This document shows positions 8,838 through 16,806 of a DNA stretch of 64,000 nt, in pieces. The stretch spans positions 1 through 64,000 of the forward strand of contig NZ_JARGPK010000061.1 of the NCBI RefSeq assembly GCF_029212575.1. The letters are read 5' to 3'. The DNA is from Antarcticimicrobium sp. (GTDB lineage Bacteria > Pseudomonadota > Alphaproteobacteria > Rhodobacterales > Rhodobacteraceae). The first letter of the stretch is position 1. Each line of letters starts with the position of its first letter. Made by a program: the position numbers and the translations under genes. The notes beneath the pieces are model-generated. The model was not told the DNA's origin, ran no database searches, and worked only from the letters and a program-made list of their open reading frames with translations.

Positions 8838-9653
8838 TCAGATCAACCCAACCCTGGGCGTGAAGTTGGCAATGATCAGCTCGGCGGCCTCGGTCGACCC
8901 ACCGGCTGCAACAGAGTATTTCAGCCTCACCTCCTCCATCTCAAAGCCGGAGAAGATCTCGCGGATCTCGGGGCGGTCATTGATCGAGAGGATGAATCTG
9001 CCGCGGATCCCGGCCAGCTGCTCGGCCATGGTCTGGAACTGGCTGCGATCGAACAGCCCCTTGCCATAGTCGTTCTCGCCGCCCCAGTACGGCGGATCGA
9101 GGTAGAACAGCGTCTGGGCCCCGTCATAGCGGGCGATCAGGTCCGACCAGTCGAGGTTTTCGAAGACAACGTTTTCCAGGCGTTCATGGGCGGCCTCGAG
9201 GATCGGCTCGAGCCGGGTCAGGCTGAAGCGGGGCGGCCGGTCGGTTGCGACCCCGAACACCCCGCCGGGTTTGCCGCCAAAGGCCTGCCGCTGCAGATAG
9301 AGGAACCGGGCCGCGCGCTGCAGGTCGGTCAGGGTTGAGGGATCCACCTTGCGCAGCCGCTCGAACTCCCGGCGCGAGGCGATCTGATAGCGCATCACCT
9401 CCATCAGCTGCGGATAGTGCTGCTGCAGGATGCGGAACAGGTTGGTGATCTCGCCGTTGAAGTCATTGGCGACCTCGAGCTGCGGCTTCCAGCTGCGCCG
9501 CAGGAAGACACCGCCCATGCCGACAAAGGGCTCGGCATAGGTGGCGTGATCGACAGCGTCGATCCGCTCGATGATACGGGCGCTCAGGGCTTTCTTGCCG
9601 CCGAGCCAGGGGGCAACGGGTGCGGCCGGGCGCACCTTTGTCATTGTTGTCAT
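8838..9653 (-). CDS. Phage-type DNA adenine methylase (D12 class)
   Basis: This 271-residue N6-adenine methyltransferase has AEPFVGMGG (SAM-binding motif I) near residue 40 and the catalytic DPPYWG motif near residue 180. An N-terminal PWLGGKK segment is typical of Dam-like D12 enzymes. It has no restriction partner and is the first gene of the prophage block, so it is probably a phage orphan methylase that protects or regulates phage DNA. The start at 9653 (MTTMTK) is used; an ATG three codons later is an alternative. A perfect 14-bp palindrome lies 28 bases upstream and could be an operator. Confidence 0.88.
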   Translation of the reverse strand: MTTMTKVRPAAPVAPWLGGKKALSARIIERIDAVDHATYAEPFVGMGGVFLRRSWKPQLEVANDFNGEITNLFRILQQHYPQLMEVMRYQIASRREFERLRKVDPSTLTDLQRAARFLYLQRQAFGGKPGGVFGVATDRPPRFSLTRLEPILEAAHERLENVVFENLDWSDLIARYDGAQTLFYLDPPYWGGENDYGKGLFDRSQFQTMAEQLAGIRGRFILSINDRPEIREIFSGFEMEEVRLKYSVAAGGSTEAAELIIANFTPRVGLI

Positions 9654-9680
9654 GGATGATTCCAGAATATGCAGCGCCCA

Positions 9681-9694
9681 CTCTCGCGAGAGTC
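9681..9694. promoter_or_regulatory. Perfect 14-bp palindrome upstream of the phage methylase
   Basis: ACTCTCGCGAGAGT is a perfect inverted repeat 28 bases before the methylase start, a suitable position for a repressor operator. No cognate repressor is recognised in the remnant. Confidence 0.35.
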
Positions 9695-9823
9695 GGGCGA
9701 CATTTTCTGATAGGTCATGTCGGCGCAGCTACTTTCAACGGATGGCTGCGTGGGTAAGGGTGTTACAGCACCCGATCCCCCCGCCCTGCAGGCGGAAGGA
9801 TCAATCGCATGGGTCGGCGCGCG

Positions 9824-10168
9824 TTAGCGCAGCGGCAGATCGACCAGGTTGAACTTGCCGGCCGCCAGCCGCTGCAGCACCGCGTCACTGGCCCCGAGCC
9901 GCGCGATGGCGTCGGGCACCGAGGCCCGCGCATGGGCGACCGCGCGCTCCACCAGAACATCGCGCCCTGCCCCCGGCCCGTCCTCGAACGCGGCGCGGGC
10001 GCCGCTCATCAGCGCGCTGTGCAGGGCCTCGCGGTGGCGGGCCTCGATATCGAGGCCAAAGCGCTGTTTGGCTTCGCGGGCGGCAATGCCGATCAGAATC
10101 GACAGAACCAGGCTCAGGGTGCTGATCAGCGCGGGCTGCAGCTGCACCAGAAGGTCATTCAGGGTCAT
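9824..10168 (-). CDS. Small phage membrane protein, LLH-holin-like
   Basis: This 114-residue protein has one N-terminal membrane segment (about residues 10-30) followed by a soluble helical region with EARHREALHSALMSGAR. This layout and motif resemble LLH-type phage holins, which permeabilise the inner membrane for lysis. It lies just downstream of the endolysin gene on the same strand, so it belongs to the lysis module. The family call is from pattern memory; a general phage membrane protein is the alternative. Confidence 0.55.
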   Translation of the reverse strand: MTLNDLLVQLQPALISTLSLVLSILIGIAAREAKQRFGLDIEARHREALHSALMSGARAAFEDGPGAGRDVLVERAVAHARASVPDAIARLGASDAVLQRLAAGKFNLVDLPLR

Positions 10169-10213
10169 GGGTCATACCTCGTTTCAGGAGTTGAGGGGGG
10201 AACGGCCGGCGGA

Positions 10214-10987
10214 TCACGCCGCCAGCCAGGGAAAGATCCGCGCAAGAAGCGCGCGGAATGCGGAAGGTTGGAGGCGTGGCGCGGGGAGGATCGGCGGCAG
10301 CGCCAGCAGCGCCGCACGCAGCGCCACGCGGGATTGCGGGCCAAAGCGGCCATCCACCACCAGCCCGGCGCCGCGCTGGAAGGCGCGCAGATTCTCCGGG
10401 CCATGGCCCAGCAGCACCAGCTGCGCCCGATCGGTAAAGCGCTGACGCTCCGCCAGATGGGTATAGCCACCGTTGATCCGGCGGGTGATCCGGCGCAGAT
10501 CGCCCGCGTCCGCCAAGTCGTTCAGCCCCCGGGTCGACCAGTACCAGAGCGGCCCCAGCCCCTCCCAGGGATCAAGGTTCGCCGCATCCGGATCCGCCTC
10601 GAAATCCGGCGCCGTGGGATCAAGGGTGCGCACCCACCGGGTGAAGGCGCGGTAGTTGCCCCGCCCGGTGATCTGGATCCCGGTGCGGCCCCGGTAGAGA
10701 TAGCCGTCGCCGTCGCGCGCCGGCGTGTTGCCCAGATCGGTGCGGCTGTCATAGCGGGCCTGCGCCGGGGTCGGGCCCCAGATCTCGCGGTCATACCGGA
10801 AGGCGCCGCATTCCAGCAGCACCTGCCCCAGCAGGTAGGACAGCCGGTGCGGCCGGTTCAGCCCGCACGCCTCCCCGTGGCGGTTCAGCGCCAGCAGGAA
10901 AGAGCGCGCATTGCGCTCCTGGGCGCTGCCGGGCGCGATCGGCCCGGTGATCTGCTGCAGGGTGGCAAAGGTGAGGATGTCAGGCAT
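10214..10987 (-). CDS. Phage endolysin, glycoside hydrolase family 19 type
   Basis: This 257-residue protein has a chitinase-like GH19 lysozyme domain: LSYLLGQVLLECGAF, YLYRGRTGIQITGRGNY and RRITRRINGGYTHLAERQ are typical of phage muramidases of this family. A peptidoglycan-binding-like stretch (VDGRFGPQSR) follows near residue 210. It cleaves peptidoglycan to release phage. A Shine-Dalgarno GGAG lies before the ATG at 10987. It lies between two small membrane proteins, completing a holin-endolysin cassette. Confidence 0.85.
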   Translation of the reverse strand: MPDILTFATLQQITGPIAPGSAQERNARSFLLALNRHGEACGLNRPHRLSYLLGQVLLECGAFRYDREIWGPTPAQARYDSRTDLGNTPARDGDGYLYRGRTGIQITGRGNYRAFTRWVRTLDPTAPDFEADPDAANLDPWEGLGPLWYWSTRGLNDLADAGDLRRITRRINGGYTHLAERQRFTDRAQLVLLGHGPENLRAFQRGAGLVVDGRFGPQSRVALRAALLALPPILPAPRLQPSAFRALLARIFPWLAA

Positions 10988-11002
10988 GGGATAGCTCCAA
11001 AG

Positions 11003-11024
11003 AAAAACCCCGCACAGGACGGGG
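11003..11024 (-). terminator. Rho-independent terminator after the holin-like gene
   Basis: On the minus strand a CCCCG/CGGGG stem with a seven-base loop is followed by TTTTT. It lies between the holin-like gene and the endolysin. Confidence 0.65.
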
Positions 11025-11056
11025 CGATTGCAGAAAATTCAGGATCAGGGGTCAGA

Positions 11057-11386
11057 TCAGGGTTTGGGTGACGCGCCCCAGCGCCGCTCGATCAGTTCGA
11101 ACAACCCGCGCGGGCCGAGGTAGCTGACCACCGCGACCACGCCGGTCGTGACGGTCGGCGGCAGACCGCCCCAGGAGGCGCCGGCCTCGGCCACCACCGC
11201 CATGGCCACCGCCGTGGGCGCCTCCCAGGCCAGATGCCAGCCGATCCACGGACGGCGCCCTGCCCGGGCCTCCTGCCCGTGCCAGATCAACCGGGCCAGG
11301 CCGGCCACGATAAGGGTGGTCACGCCACCGCCGAAAATCGCCTGCATCCAGCCGATCAGGCTGGTGGGTTGGGTGGGGTCGTGCAT
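11057..11386 (-). CDS. Phage holin-like membrane protein
   Basis: This 109-residue protein has hydrophobic segments at about residues 15-32 and 55-90 and a short polar tail. It starts at 11386 with a strong GGAGGAAA ribosome-binding site; the same frame extends upstream but without coding character. Size, membrane segments and position next to a GH19 endolysin point to a holin or holin-related protein. A terminator separates it from the endolysin and another separates it from the tail-protein remnant, so it may be transcribed separately. Confidence 0.6.
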   Translation of the reverse strand: MHDPTQPTSLIGWMQAIFGGGVTTLIVAGLARLIWHGQEARAGRRPWIGWHLAWEAPTAVAMAVVAEAGASWGGLPPTVTTGVVAVVSYLGPRGLFELIERRWGASPKP

Positions 11387-11404
11387 CCTGTTTCCTCCGG
11401 GCAC

Positions 11405-11428
11405 AAAAAAACCCGCGCGCGGCGGGTG
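11405..11428 (-). terminator. Rho-independent terminator after the tail-protein remnant
   Basis: On the minus strand a CCCGCCGCGCGCGGG hairpin is followed by seven T residues, just after the stop of the tail-protein remnant. Confidence 0.65.
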
Positions 11429-11454
11429 CCTTGATCTCAACTGTTCGGGGGCGC

Positions 11455-11904
11455 TCAACGCACCAGCCATTCCTCGACGCCGGCGCTCACATCCCGCATC
11501 TTGATCCAGGACGGCGCCACCGGCTGGCCTTTGAGCACCCGGCAAATCCCCAGCACGCCCACTGCATCCCATTCCGGGCGCTCCAGGCGCGGGGTATAGG
11601 GAACGTCAGGATCATACGACGGGTTCAGTACTTTGCGCTGCTGCGTGGTTCGCGCGGCGTCCGCAGGCACGGTCACGCCCTCGGGCACCGCATCGGCCGC
11701 ATAGGAATGCGCAACCTCTTTCTCGATCACTTTCTCGACCTCGATCATACGAGGCGCCCGGTGCGCCCCCAGATCGTTGCCGGCCTCATCCCGCATCGGG
11801 AATTTATCGAACACCGGAACCTGAACCGTCTCGGTGATCGTGCGCTTGATCGCGGTGCCGTTCTCGACCTCGATCACCTCGCGCGCGCGGGTGGTTACCG
11901 CCAC
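11455..11904 (-). pseudogene. C-terminal remnant of a phage tail/fibre protein (autoproteolytic chaperone type)
   Basis: The 149-residue frame ends WIKMRDVSAGVEEWLVR after RPEWDAVGVLGICRVLKGQP. This is typical of the C-terminal intramolecular-chaperone (peptidase G2-like) domain of phage tail proteins in this bacterial family. There is no usable start: an in-frame stop sits just upstream of 11904, and the only start-like GTG directly abuts the GGAGG. The N-terminal bulk of the tail protein is missing, and the opposite-strand membrane gene begins at the break. It is read as a deletion remnant, not as an intact gene. Confidence 0.6.
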
Positions 11905-12094
11905 CCTCCTCTACGCCACCGCAATGGCCACCGTCGCGATGACCGGGCTGACCGTGGTCACGCTCGCCCTCGCCCTGCGCACGGCGATCCGCAACCTCTT
12001 CGCCCGGCGGTTCGACCAGGTCTTTACCGCGCCGCTGCTGGCGCTGACCGGGGCGACCGCCGCGCTGATCGCAATTCACCTCTGGGGGCTTTGA
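11891..12094 (+). CDS. Short hydrophobic phage protein, probably 5'-truncated
   Basis: This open frame of up to 67 residues from GTG 11891, or 56 from ATG 11924, has two membrane segments and a basic loop (RTAIRNLFARRF). Neither start has a good ribosome-binding site. The frame begins where the opposite-strand tail-protein remnant breaks off, so its natural 5' end may have been lost in the same event. It is the first gene of the rightward early block. No function is recognised. Confidence 0.45.
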   Translation: MVTATLLYATAMATVAMTGLTVVTLALALRTAIRNLFARRFDQVFTAPLLALTGATAALIAIHLWGL

Positions 12095-12120
12095 CCGTGA
12101 CCCACGAAAGGACCATCGCC

Positions 12121-12420
12121 ATGACCCGACCCACCCCGCGCGACGTGCTCACAGATCCGGCGACCTACAGCGCCCTGCCCGCCCTCTTCGCCGAGGCCTG
12201 GGCCGCCCATGCCGCCGCCAGAGGCCGCGAGATCGACCCGGCCCGCCTTGGCCCCTCGGCCCACCTGATCACCCCGGCCGATGCCGCCTGCGCCCGCGCC
12301 GCCCGCATTCGGGCGCGCGTTGCCCGCCATGTCCGGCGCAAGGGCTATGACGGCCCCGCGCCGCTGATCCTGAACGACGCTGCCCTCGCCACCACTCACC
12401 CTCGAACGCGGAGCCGCTGA
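12121..12420 (+). CDS. Hypothetical phage protein
   Basis: This 99-residue, alanine/arginine-rich protein starts at ATG 12121 with GAAAGGA upstream. The C-terminal half is strongly basic (ARIRARVARHVRRKGYDG), suggesting nucleic-acid contact, but no family is recognised. It is part of the rightward prophage block, 26 bases after the previous short membrane gene. Confidence 0.55.
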   Translation: MTRPTPRDVLTDPATYSALPALFAEAWAAHAAARGREIDPARLGPSAHLITPADAACARAARIRARVARHVRRKGYDGPAPLILNDAALATTHPRTRSR

Positions 12421-12489
12421 AACCTGCGCCCGCAAACTGGCCGGGGTGTGGGGACAGGCCCCGGCCGCTTTTTTCGACAGAGGATCACC

Positions 12490-12864
12490 ATGAGCCACCA
12501 ATTCGAAATCCGCAGCCTCGACCAGCTTTTCGCGCTGCTCGACGGCGGCAACTTCCTGCAGGAGGTGCTGGCCGCCAATACCGAGCTGCAGCGCGCCCTG
12601 CTGCACCACCGCGACGAACACGGCGGCAAGCCCAAGGGCGAACTCAAGATCGCGCTGAACTACCAGATGAACAAGCACGGCGATGTCTCGATCACCGGCA
12701 CCTTCGACACCAAGGCCCCGAAGGCCCCCGCCGCCGCCGGCGTCGCCTATGTCAACCCGGACGGCCAGCTTTCGCTGCACTCGCCCATGCTGACCCAGAT
12801 GCACAGCGGCGTGCGCGACGCCAGCGAGCGCCCCCGCGAAGTCCGCACCCCGGCGGCTGAGTGA
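12490..12864 (+). CDS. Hypothetical phage protein
   Basis: This 124-residue protein starts at ATG 12490, preceded by AGAGGA. The central part (KGELKIALNYQMNKHGDVS, then ITGTFDTKAPKAP) reads as a beta-rich core with a proline/alanine linker. It resembles small conserved proteins found next to DUF2303 genes in prophages of this group, but no function is known to me. Its stop overlaps a possible GTG start of the next small gene. Confidence 0.65.
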   Translation: MSHQFEIRSLDQLFALLDGGNFLQEVLAANTELQRALLHHRDEHGGKPKGELKIALNYQMNKHGDVSITGTFDTKAPKAPAAAGVAYVNPDGQLSLHSPMLTQMHSGVRDASERPREVRTPAAE

Positions 12865-12869
12865 CCGCC

Positions 12870-13037
12870 ATGCGCCGTATACGCGACCTGCTGAACCGCC
12901 TTTTTCCCTGCCGTGCCGAGCACGATTGGCAGTCCGGCGCGTTCATCGGAACCCACCCGGCACCGGGCGGCGGCCAACAGGTCGGATTTCTGCACGGCAC
13001 CCGGTGCAGCCGCTGCGGCAAGTTCAAACCTACCTGA
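12870..13037 (+). CDS. Small phage protein with a Cys pair
   Basis: This 55-residue protein (MRRIRDLLNRLFPC...) ends with GTRCSRCGKFKPT, a CxxC pair resembling half of a zinc ribbon; Cys14 and His18 could supply further ligands. An in-frame GTG at 12861 overlapping the previous stop is an alternative start. The close spacing to its neighbours supports a real gene. The function is unknown. Confidence 0.5.
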   Translation: MRRIRDLLNRLFPCRAEHDWQSGAFIGTHPAPGGGQQVGFLHGTRCSRCGKFKPT

Positions 13038-13051
13038 TCTTGGAGGCACCA

Positions 13052-13228
13052 ATGCCGAGGAAGAACGCACGACCTGCCGCCAAGAAAGCAGCCGCGAAGA
13101 GGAAAGCAAAGATCGCCGCGAAGTCATCGCCGAAACGGCGGGTCGGGATTATCGCACACCACCACCCATCAGGCACGACGCTGGCGCTTCTCGTTGCTGC
13201 GACGCTCCGCCGCTCCGACATGAACTAA
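13052..13228 (+). CDS. Small lysine/arginine-rich phage protein
   Basis: This 58-residue protein has a histone-H1-like N-terminus (MPRKNARPAAKKAAAKRKAK) and a short hydrophobic segment (TTLALLVAATL). The start has an ideal GGAGG site six to seven bases upstream. Its composition suggests DNA binding or a membrane-anchored basic peptide. No family is recognised. Confidence 0.5.
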   Translation: MPRKNARPAAKKAAAKRKAKIAAKSSPKRRVGIIAHHHPSGTTLALLVAATLRRSDMN

Positions 13229-13259
13229 ACCTGAACCCACCACCATGAGAGGCAAGACC

Positions 13260-14243
13260 ATGGAAGCAGACCACCCCACCCCCGAAAACGTCGCCCAAAC
13301 CATGCGCGAGGCGATGGAACAGTTCGGCGCGACCGAGAAAATCCATCACCCCGAGCCGGACGAAATCCACTACCAGCCCGTCTTGGTCAGCGTTCCTCAT
13401 GGGCGCGACATCAAGGATCTGACCAAGCATTTCCACGACGCTCTCGAATGGCTGCGCCCGGCCCGGCGCAAGGGCACCGCCAGGCTGCGCACGCTCGACA
13501 GCCTGATCGGCTGGGCCAACCGGTTCCAGGGCGAGACTAGCGTGCTCTATGCCGATCCCCGCCGCGACGCCCCCAGCCTGACCTGCATCGCCAACTATCA
13601 CGGCGCAGGCCCGACCAACCTCGGCCCCGAGGGTGACAGTGCCGCCCATTGCGACCACCGGGGCACCTATGACTTCCCGCTGTCCAAGGAGTGGCAGGCC
13701 TGGATGAAGATCAGCGGCCAACCGCTTTCGAAAGATGACCTTTCCGAATTCATCGACGATCATGTCAAAGATCTGATGGACCCCACCCCGGCGCTGCTTT
13801 CGCCCGGCAAGGTCGAGACCACCGAGGATTGGGAGACCCGCAACCTTGAGATTGCGCAAAAGATCATGGGCCGGTTCGGGCAGGTGCATCAGCTCATCCA
13901 CCTGAGCCGCGAATTCCAAGTCCACGAAAGCTCCGATCTGCATATCTCGACCGACCGCGACACCGGCGAAAGCACCGTACGCTTCGAGGAAAAGCACTCC
14001 GACGCCGCCGGCAAGCCGCTGCGTCTGCCCAACCTCTTCCTGATCGCGATCCCGGTGTTCGAGGCCGGCGACGTGTTTCGCCTCACGCTGCAGTTCCGCT
14101 ACCGCAAGCGCGGCGGCAGCGTCCAGTTCGTCCTGTCGCTCTACGACCCCGAAACGGCGCTTGACACCGCCTTCGAAGAGGCCGTGAACAAGGCCGCCGA
14201 GGAAACCGACCTGCCGCTACTGATCGGCACGCCGGAGACCTGA
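13260..14243 (+). CDS. DUF2303 family phage protein (YfdQ-like)
   Basis: This 327-residue protein matches the DUF2303/YfdQ family, found in prophages next to recombination and early genes. Recognisable stretches are RTLDSLIGWANRF, YHGAG with DHRGTYDFPLSKEW, and DDLSEFIDDHVKDL. ATG 13260 is chosen because GAGAGG lies seven bases upstream; the ATG at 13245 has no such site. The family's biochemical function is unknown. Length is close to the family norm, so the gene seems intact although the prophage is defective. Confidence 0.82.
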   Translation: MEADHPTPENVAQTMREAMEQFGATEKIHHPEPDEIHYQPVLVSVPHGRDIKDLTKHFHDALEWLRPARRKGTARLRTLDSLIGWANRFQGETSVLYADPRRDAPSLTCIANYHGAGPTNLGPEGDSAAHCDHRGTYDFPLSKEWQAWMKISGQPLSKDDLSEFIDDHVKDLMDPTPALLSPGKVETTEDWETRNLEIAQKIMGRFGQVHQLIHLSREFQVHESSDLHISTDRDTGESTVRFEEKHSDAAGKPLRLPNLFLIAIPVFEAGDVFRLTLQFRYRKRGGSVQFVLSLYDPETALDTAFEEAVNKAAEETDLPLLIGTPET

Positions 14244-14332
14244 GCGAACCACCCGCGCCTCTAGCCAGGGCACGGTTTCGGCGGCGCGGCCCCACTCCCT
14301 GCCGCGCCGCCGATCCAACCTAGGGACACGAA

Positions 14333-14542
14333 ATGACCAAGGTCACTCAAATCGCTGTCAGAGAAGCCAACGCGGCCCGAATGCTCGACATACAGCGCAG
14401 TGATTTTCGCCGCCTTGTCTCGCTGGGCGCGCTGCCGCCCCCCGTCACGGTGGCCGGAGACATCGAACTCTGGCTTGTAGACGATCTTCGCGCCATCCTG
14501 ACCGGGTCGGCCGCTCGCCCAAGTCAGGACTTCGAACTGTGA
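14333..14542 (+). CDS. Excisionase-like helix-turn-helix protein
   Basis: This 69-residue AlpA/MerR-type winged-helix protein has AARMLDIQRSDFRRLVSLGA, then LPPPVTVAGDIELWLVDDL, the layout of small excisionase/regulator proteins. Its last codons overlap the integrase GTG start (GTGA), so the two are translationally coupled. Directionality control of the integrase is the likely role. Confidence 0.7.
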   Translation: MTKVTQIAVREANAARMLDIQRSDFRRLVSLGALPPPVTVAGDIELWLVDDLRAILTGSAARPSQDFEL

Positions 14543-15585
14543 TACGCCCGCCCAAGCCCCGGATCGCCAAGCCGCGTCTGACATGGAAATGGAACAAGAG
14601 CCGGGCGCGCTGGGATCCCTATCATCGCGTGAGCTGGATGGAGGACGGCAAACAGCGGCAGCGCGCCGTTCTGCTGAACTGGAAGGGTGATGCGCGGGAA
14701 CTCGATCGCCTCTATTGGACGTGCGAGGCCGGGCGGCATGAGAGACAAAAGGTTCCAGCCAAATACACCTGGGGCGAGTTGATCATCGCCTGGCGCAAAG
14801 ACCCACGCGTGCAGAACCGGCTGTCGGCCAGCACCAAGGCATCCTACCGGCGGGACATGGACCGGATCATGGAGAAAAACCGGGACAAGGACACGCGAGG
14901 CACCACGCGCCAGGCGGTGCGGGCGGCGCACGACAAGCTGGCAGCGACGCCGCGCAAGGCCGACAAGTATTTGCAGACCGTTAGCCTGCTGTGGAACTAC
15001 GCGGCCGACAAGCTGGACTGGCCGCTCGGCCCCAACCCCGCGAAGGGCATCGACCATTTCGGCAAACAGCGCGAATACGAGCCGTGGCCGGACTGGATGG
15101 TCGAGAAACTGGCCGAGGCACCGCGAAATGTACGTACAGCGGCCGAGCTGATCCTCGGAACAGGGCAGCGCCCCAACGCTGCGATCGGCATGCGCCGCGA
15201 CCAGTTTCGCGGCGAGTGGATGCAGGTGTTGGATGAGAAGTCCGGTGGGCTGTTTGAGACCTACTGTCCGCCCGACCTGCGCGCCTATCTCGATGCGCTG
15301 CCCAGCAAGGGCAGCCATGTACTGGCCAAGAACCTGACCCAGCCGCTGGGCTATGACGCTATCGAACGCGCCTTTCGCTCATGGCGCTCGGGCCTCGGAG
15401 ACAACGCCCGGCCGTACGTGCTGCATGGTCTCCGTAAGCTGGCGATCGTCCGACTGGCCGAGGCCGGCTGCAGTGATGCGGAGATCCAGGCGGTGACAAA
15501 CCAGAGCGCCGAAATGGTGGCGTATTACCGGAAACGGGCCAGCCGAAAGGCACTGTCGCGGTCAGCGCAGGAGCGGCGGCGGTAG
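14539..15585 (+). CDS. Tyrosine recombinase / phage integrase
   Basis: This 348-residue tyrosine recombinase carries the catalytic set: Arg211 in GTGQRPNAAIG, His296 and Arg299 in LHGLRKLA, and nucleophile Tyr329 or Tyr330 in MVAYYRKRAS. A SAM-like core-binding domain covers about residues 70-170. It starts at GTG 14539, overlapping the excisionase-like gene. It integrates and excises the prophage by site-specific recombination and marks the right end of the phage block. No direct repeat matching sequence near 8650-8837 was found by eye, so the attachment site is unresolved. Confidence 0.9.
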   Translation: MIRPPKPRIAKPRLTWKWNKSRARWDPYHRVSWMEDGKQRQRAVLLNWKGDARELDRLYWTCEAGRHERQKVPAKYTWGELIIAWRKDPRVQNRLSASTKASYRRDMDRIMEKNRDKDTRGTTRQAVRAAHDKLAATPRKADKYLQTVSLLWNYAADKLDWPLGPNPAKGIDHFGKQREYEPWPDWMVEKLAEAPRNVRTAAELILGTGQRPNAAIGMRRDQFRGEWMQVLDEKSGGLFETYCPPDLRAYLDALPSKGSHVLAKNLTQPLGYDAIERAFRSWRSGLGDNARPYVLHGLRKLAIVRLAEAGCSDAEIQAVTNQSAEMVAYYRKRASRKALSRSAQERRR

Positions 15586-15801
15586 ATAGGCGCTATCGGC
15601 CCATAGCCGTCACTCCATCAGGTGTCACAATGCTGCGGTTGCAGCCCGCATAGCGGACTTTCACCGCGTGCGCAAAATGGGAAGATTGCCCTTTGACCTA
15701 TTCGCTGGCCAAGCCGATGTTGGGCTCCTGACCGGTTGCGCTTGATTTACGCCCGTCTCTTCCGCAGACTGATTTTATTTAGTACCGGGATGGTGGGTAT
15801 T

Positions 15802-16806
15802 ATGCGCATAATTCTGACTGGTTTTCTTGTTGTGACGGGTACTTCGGCCTCGGCTGAGGACTATTGTCCAAACATGCATCTTTTCACCGAGCATCGAAGC
15901 GACGAGGCCTATGTCGGAAATTACGAGGCGGGCTACACCTCGGGATATCGCAAGACGGCGCAAGGGGATCACTTCTTTCGCTACTGCGTCAAAAATCTCA
16001 GCGATCAAACCATGTTCCAGTTTCTTTGGAAGGGCCCGCGCCCGGGGCGTTTGTTTCAAGGACGTCTGGCCTATGGTCATGACCAGGCAAGCGCTTGGTT
16101 TACGTCCGACAAAGGCCCAGATGACATTGACATGCGCGATCTTGGTTTTCGGAATGGTCGTGGCAGTGATTACACGACTGAACCGGTTGAGACCTTTTTT
16201 CGCAAGGCCGAGCTTCATGACCACGCGCAACCCTTGCGCGTGCAGGCCGTTGAAACCTTTGACCTTTCGTCTTGGGATCGGTTCACAACTGGGCTCCAAA
16301 ACGCTTTGAACCCCGACGATCCCAGACTGCGCCGCACCGCCGGCGTCACGTTTAACATGCCTTCCGATCCGGCAGAGTGGGAGAGTTACATCGAAGGCAG
16401 CGAGGAGCCACTGCAAAGCCCGCCGGTTCCGGTTCAGGTCTTCATGGGACTCGAATACGATTTTGCGAGTTACGAGGTCTCGGTTATCACAAGCCTTGGT
16501 CTGAACGTCGAGGCTGCTGCTTCAACCGGCGCGAGTGAGGCGATCGTCGCAGCAATCACGCTTGAATTTCCAGGCCTTGCTGAGTTAGGGTTTGAGATCG
16601 GAAGCTCAAATTTCTCGACTGATGAGTTGTCCCAGACGGCAACGCAGCTTCAGGATTTCCGCAAGCAACCCGTTGCCAATTTCAAAGCATTCCTTCAAGA
16701 CGAGCGGCCGGTTGGGAAGAGCATCTTTCCGATGACAGTCCTATTGAATAATGAACCGATTTTTGAAGTGCCGTTTCAGGCGCTTTTGTTACCCGAGGGG
16801 CTCTGA
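15802..16806 (+). CDS. Secreted protein of unknown function
   Basis: This 334-residue protein has a signal peptide (MRIILTGFLVVTGTSASA, cleavage before Glu-Asp) and is thus probably periplasmic. The mature protein has two early cysteines (YCPNMH and FRYCVKN) that could form a disulfide. Later segments are beta-rich with an acidic middle part. No family is recognised. In-frame starts at 15736 and 15790 exist upstream; 15802 gives the cleanest signal peptide. The stop overlaps the next ATG, so the two genes form a unit. GC and codon use are lower than core, consistent with transfer. Confidence 0.65.
   Translation: MRIILTGFLVVTGTSASAEDYCPNMHLFTEHRSDEAYVGNYEAGYTSGYRKTAQGDHFFRYCVKNLSDQTMFQFLWKGPRPGRLFQGRLAYGHDQASAWFTSDKGPDDIDMRDLGFRNGRGSDYTTEPVETFFRKAELHDHAQPLRVQAVETFDLSSWDRFTTGLQNALNPDDPRLRRTAGVTFNMPSDPAEWESYIEGSEEPLQSPPVPVQVFMGLEYDFASYEVSVITSLGLNVEAAASTGASEAIVAAITLEFPGLAELGFEIGSSNFSTDELSQTATQLQDFRKQPVANFKAFLQDERPVGKSIFPMTVLLNNEPIFEVPFQALLLPEGL

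Noticed and set aside
11431..12120. Long plus-strand open frame leading into the 99-residue phage protein
   Set aside because: It is antisense to the tail-protein remnant; only the part from 12121 has a ribosome-binding site.
8651..15801. attL/attR direct repeat for the prophage
   Set aside because: Sequence next to the integrase was compared by eye with the left flank and no convincing duplicate was found.
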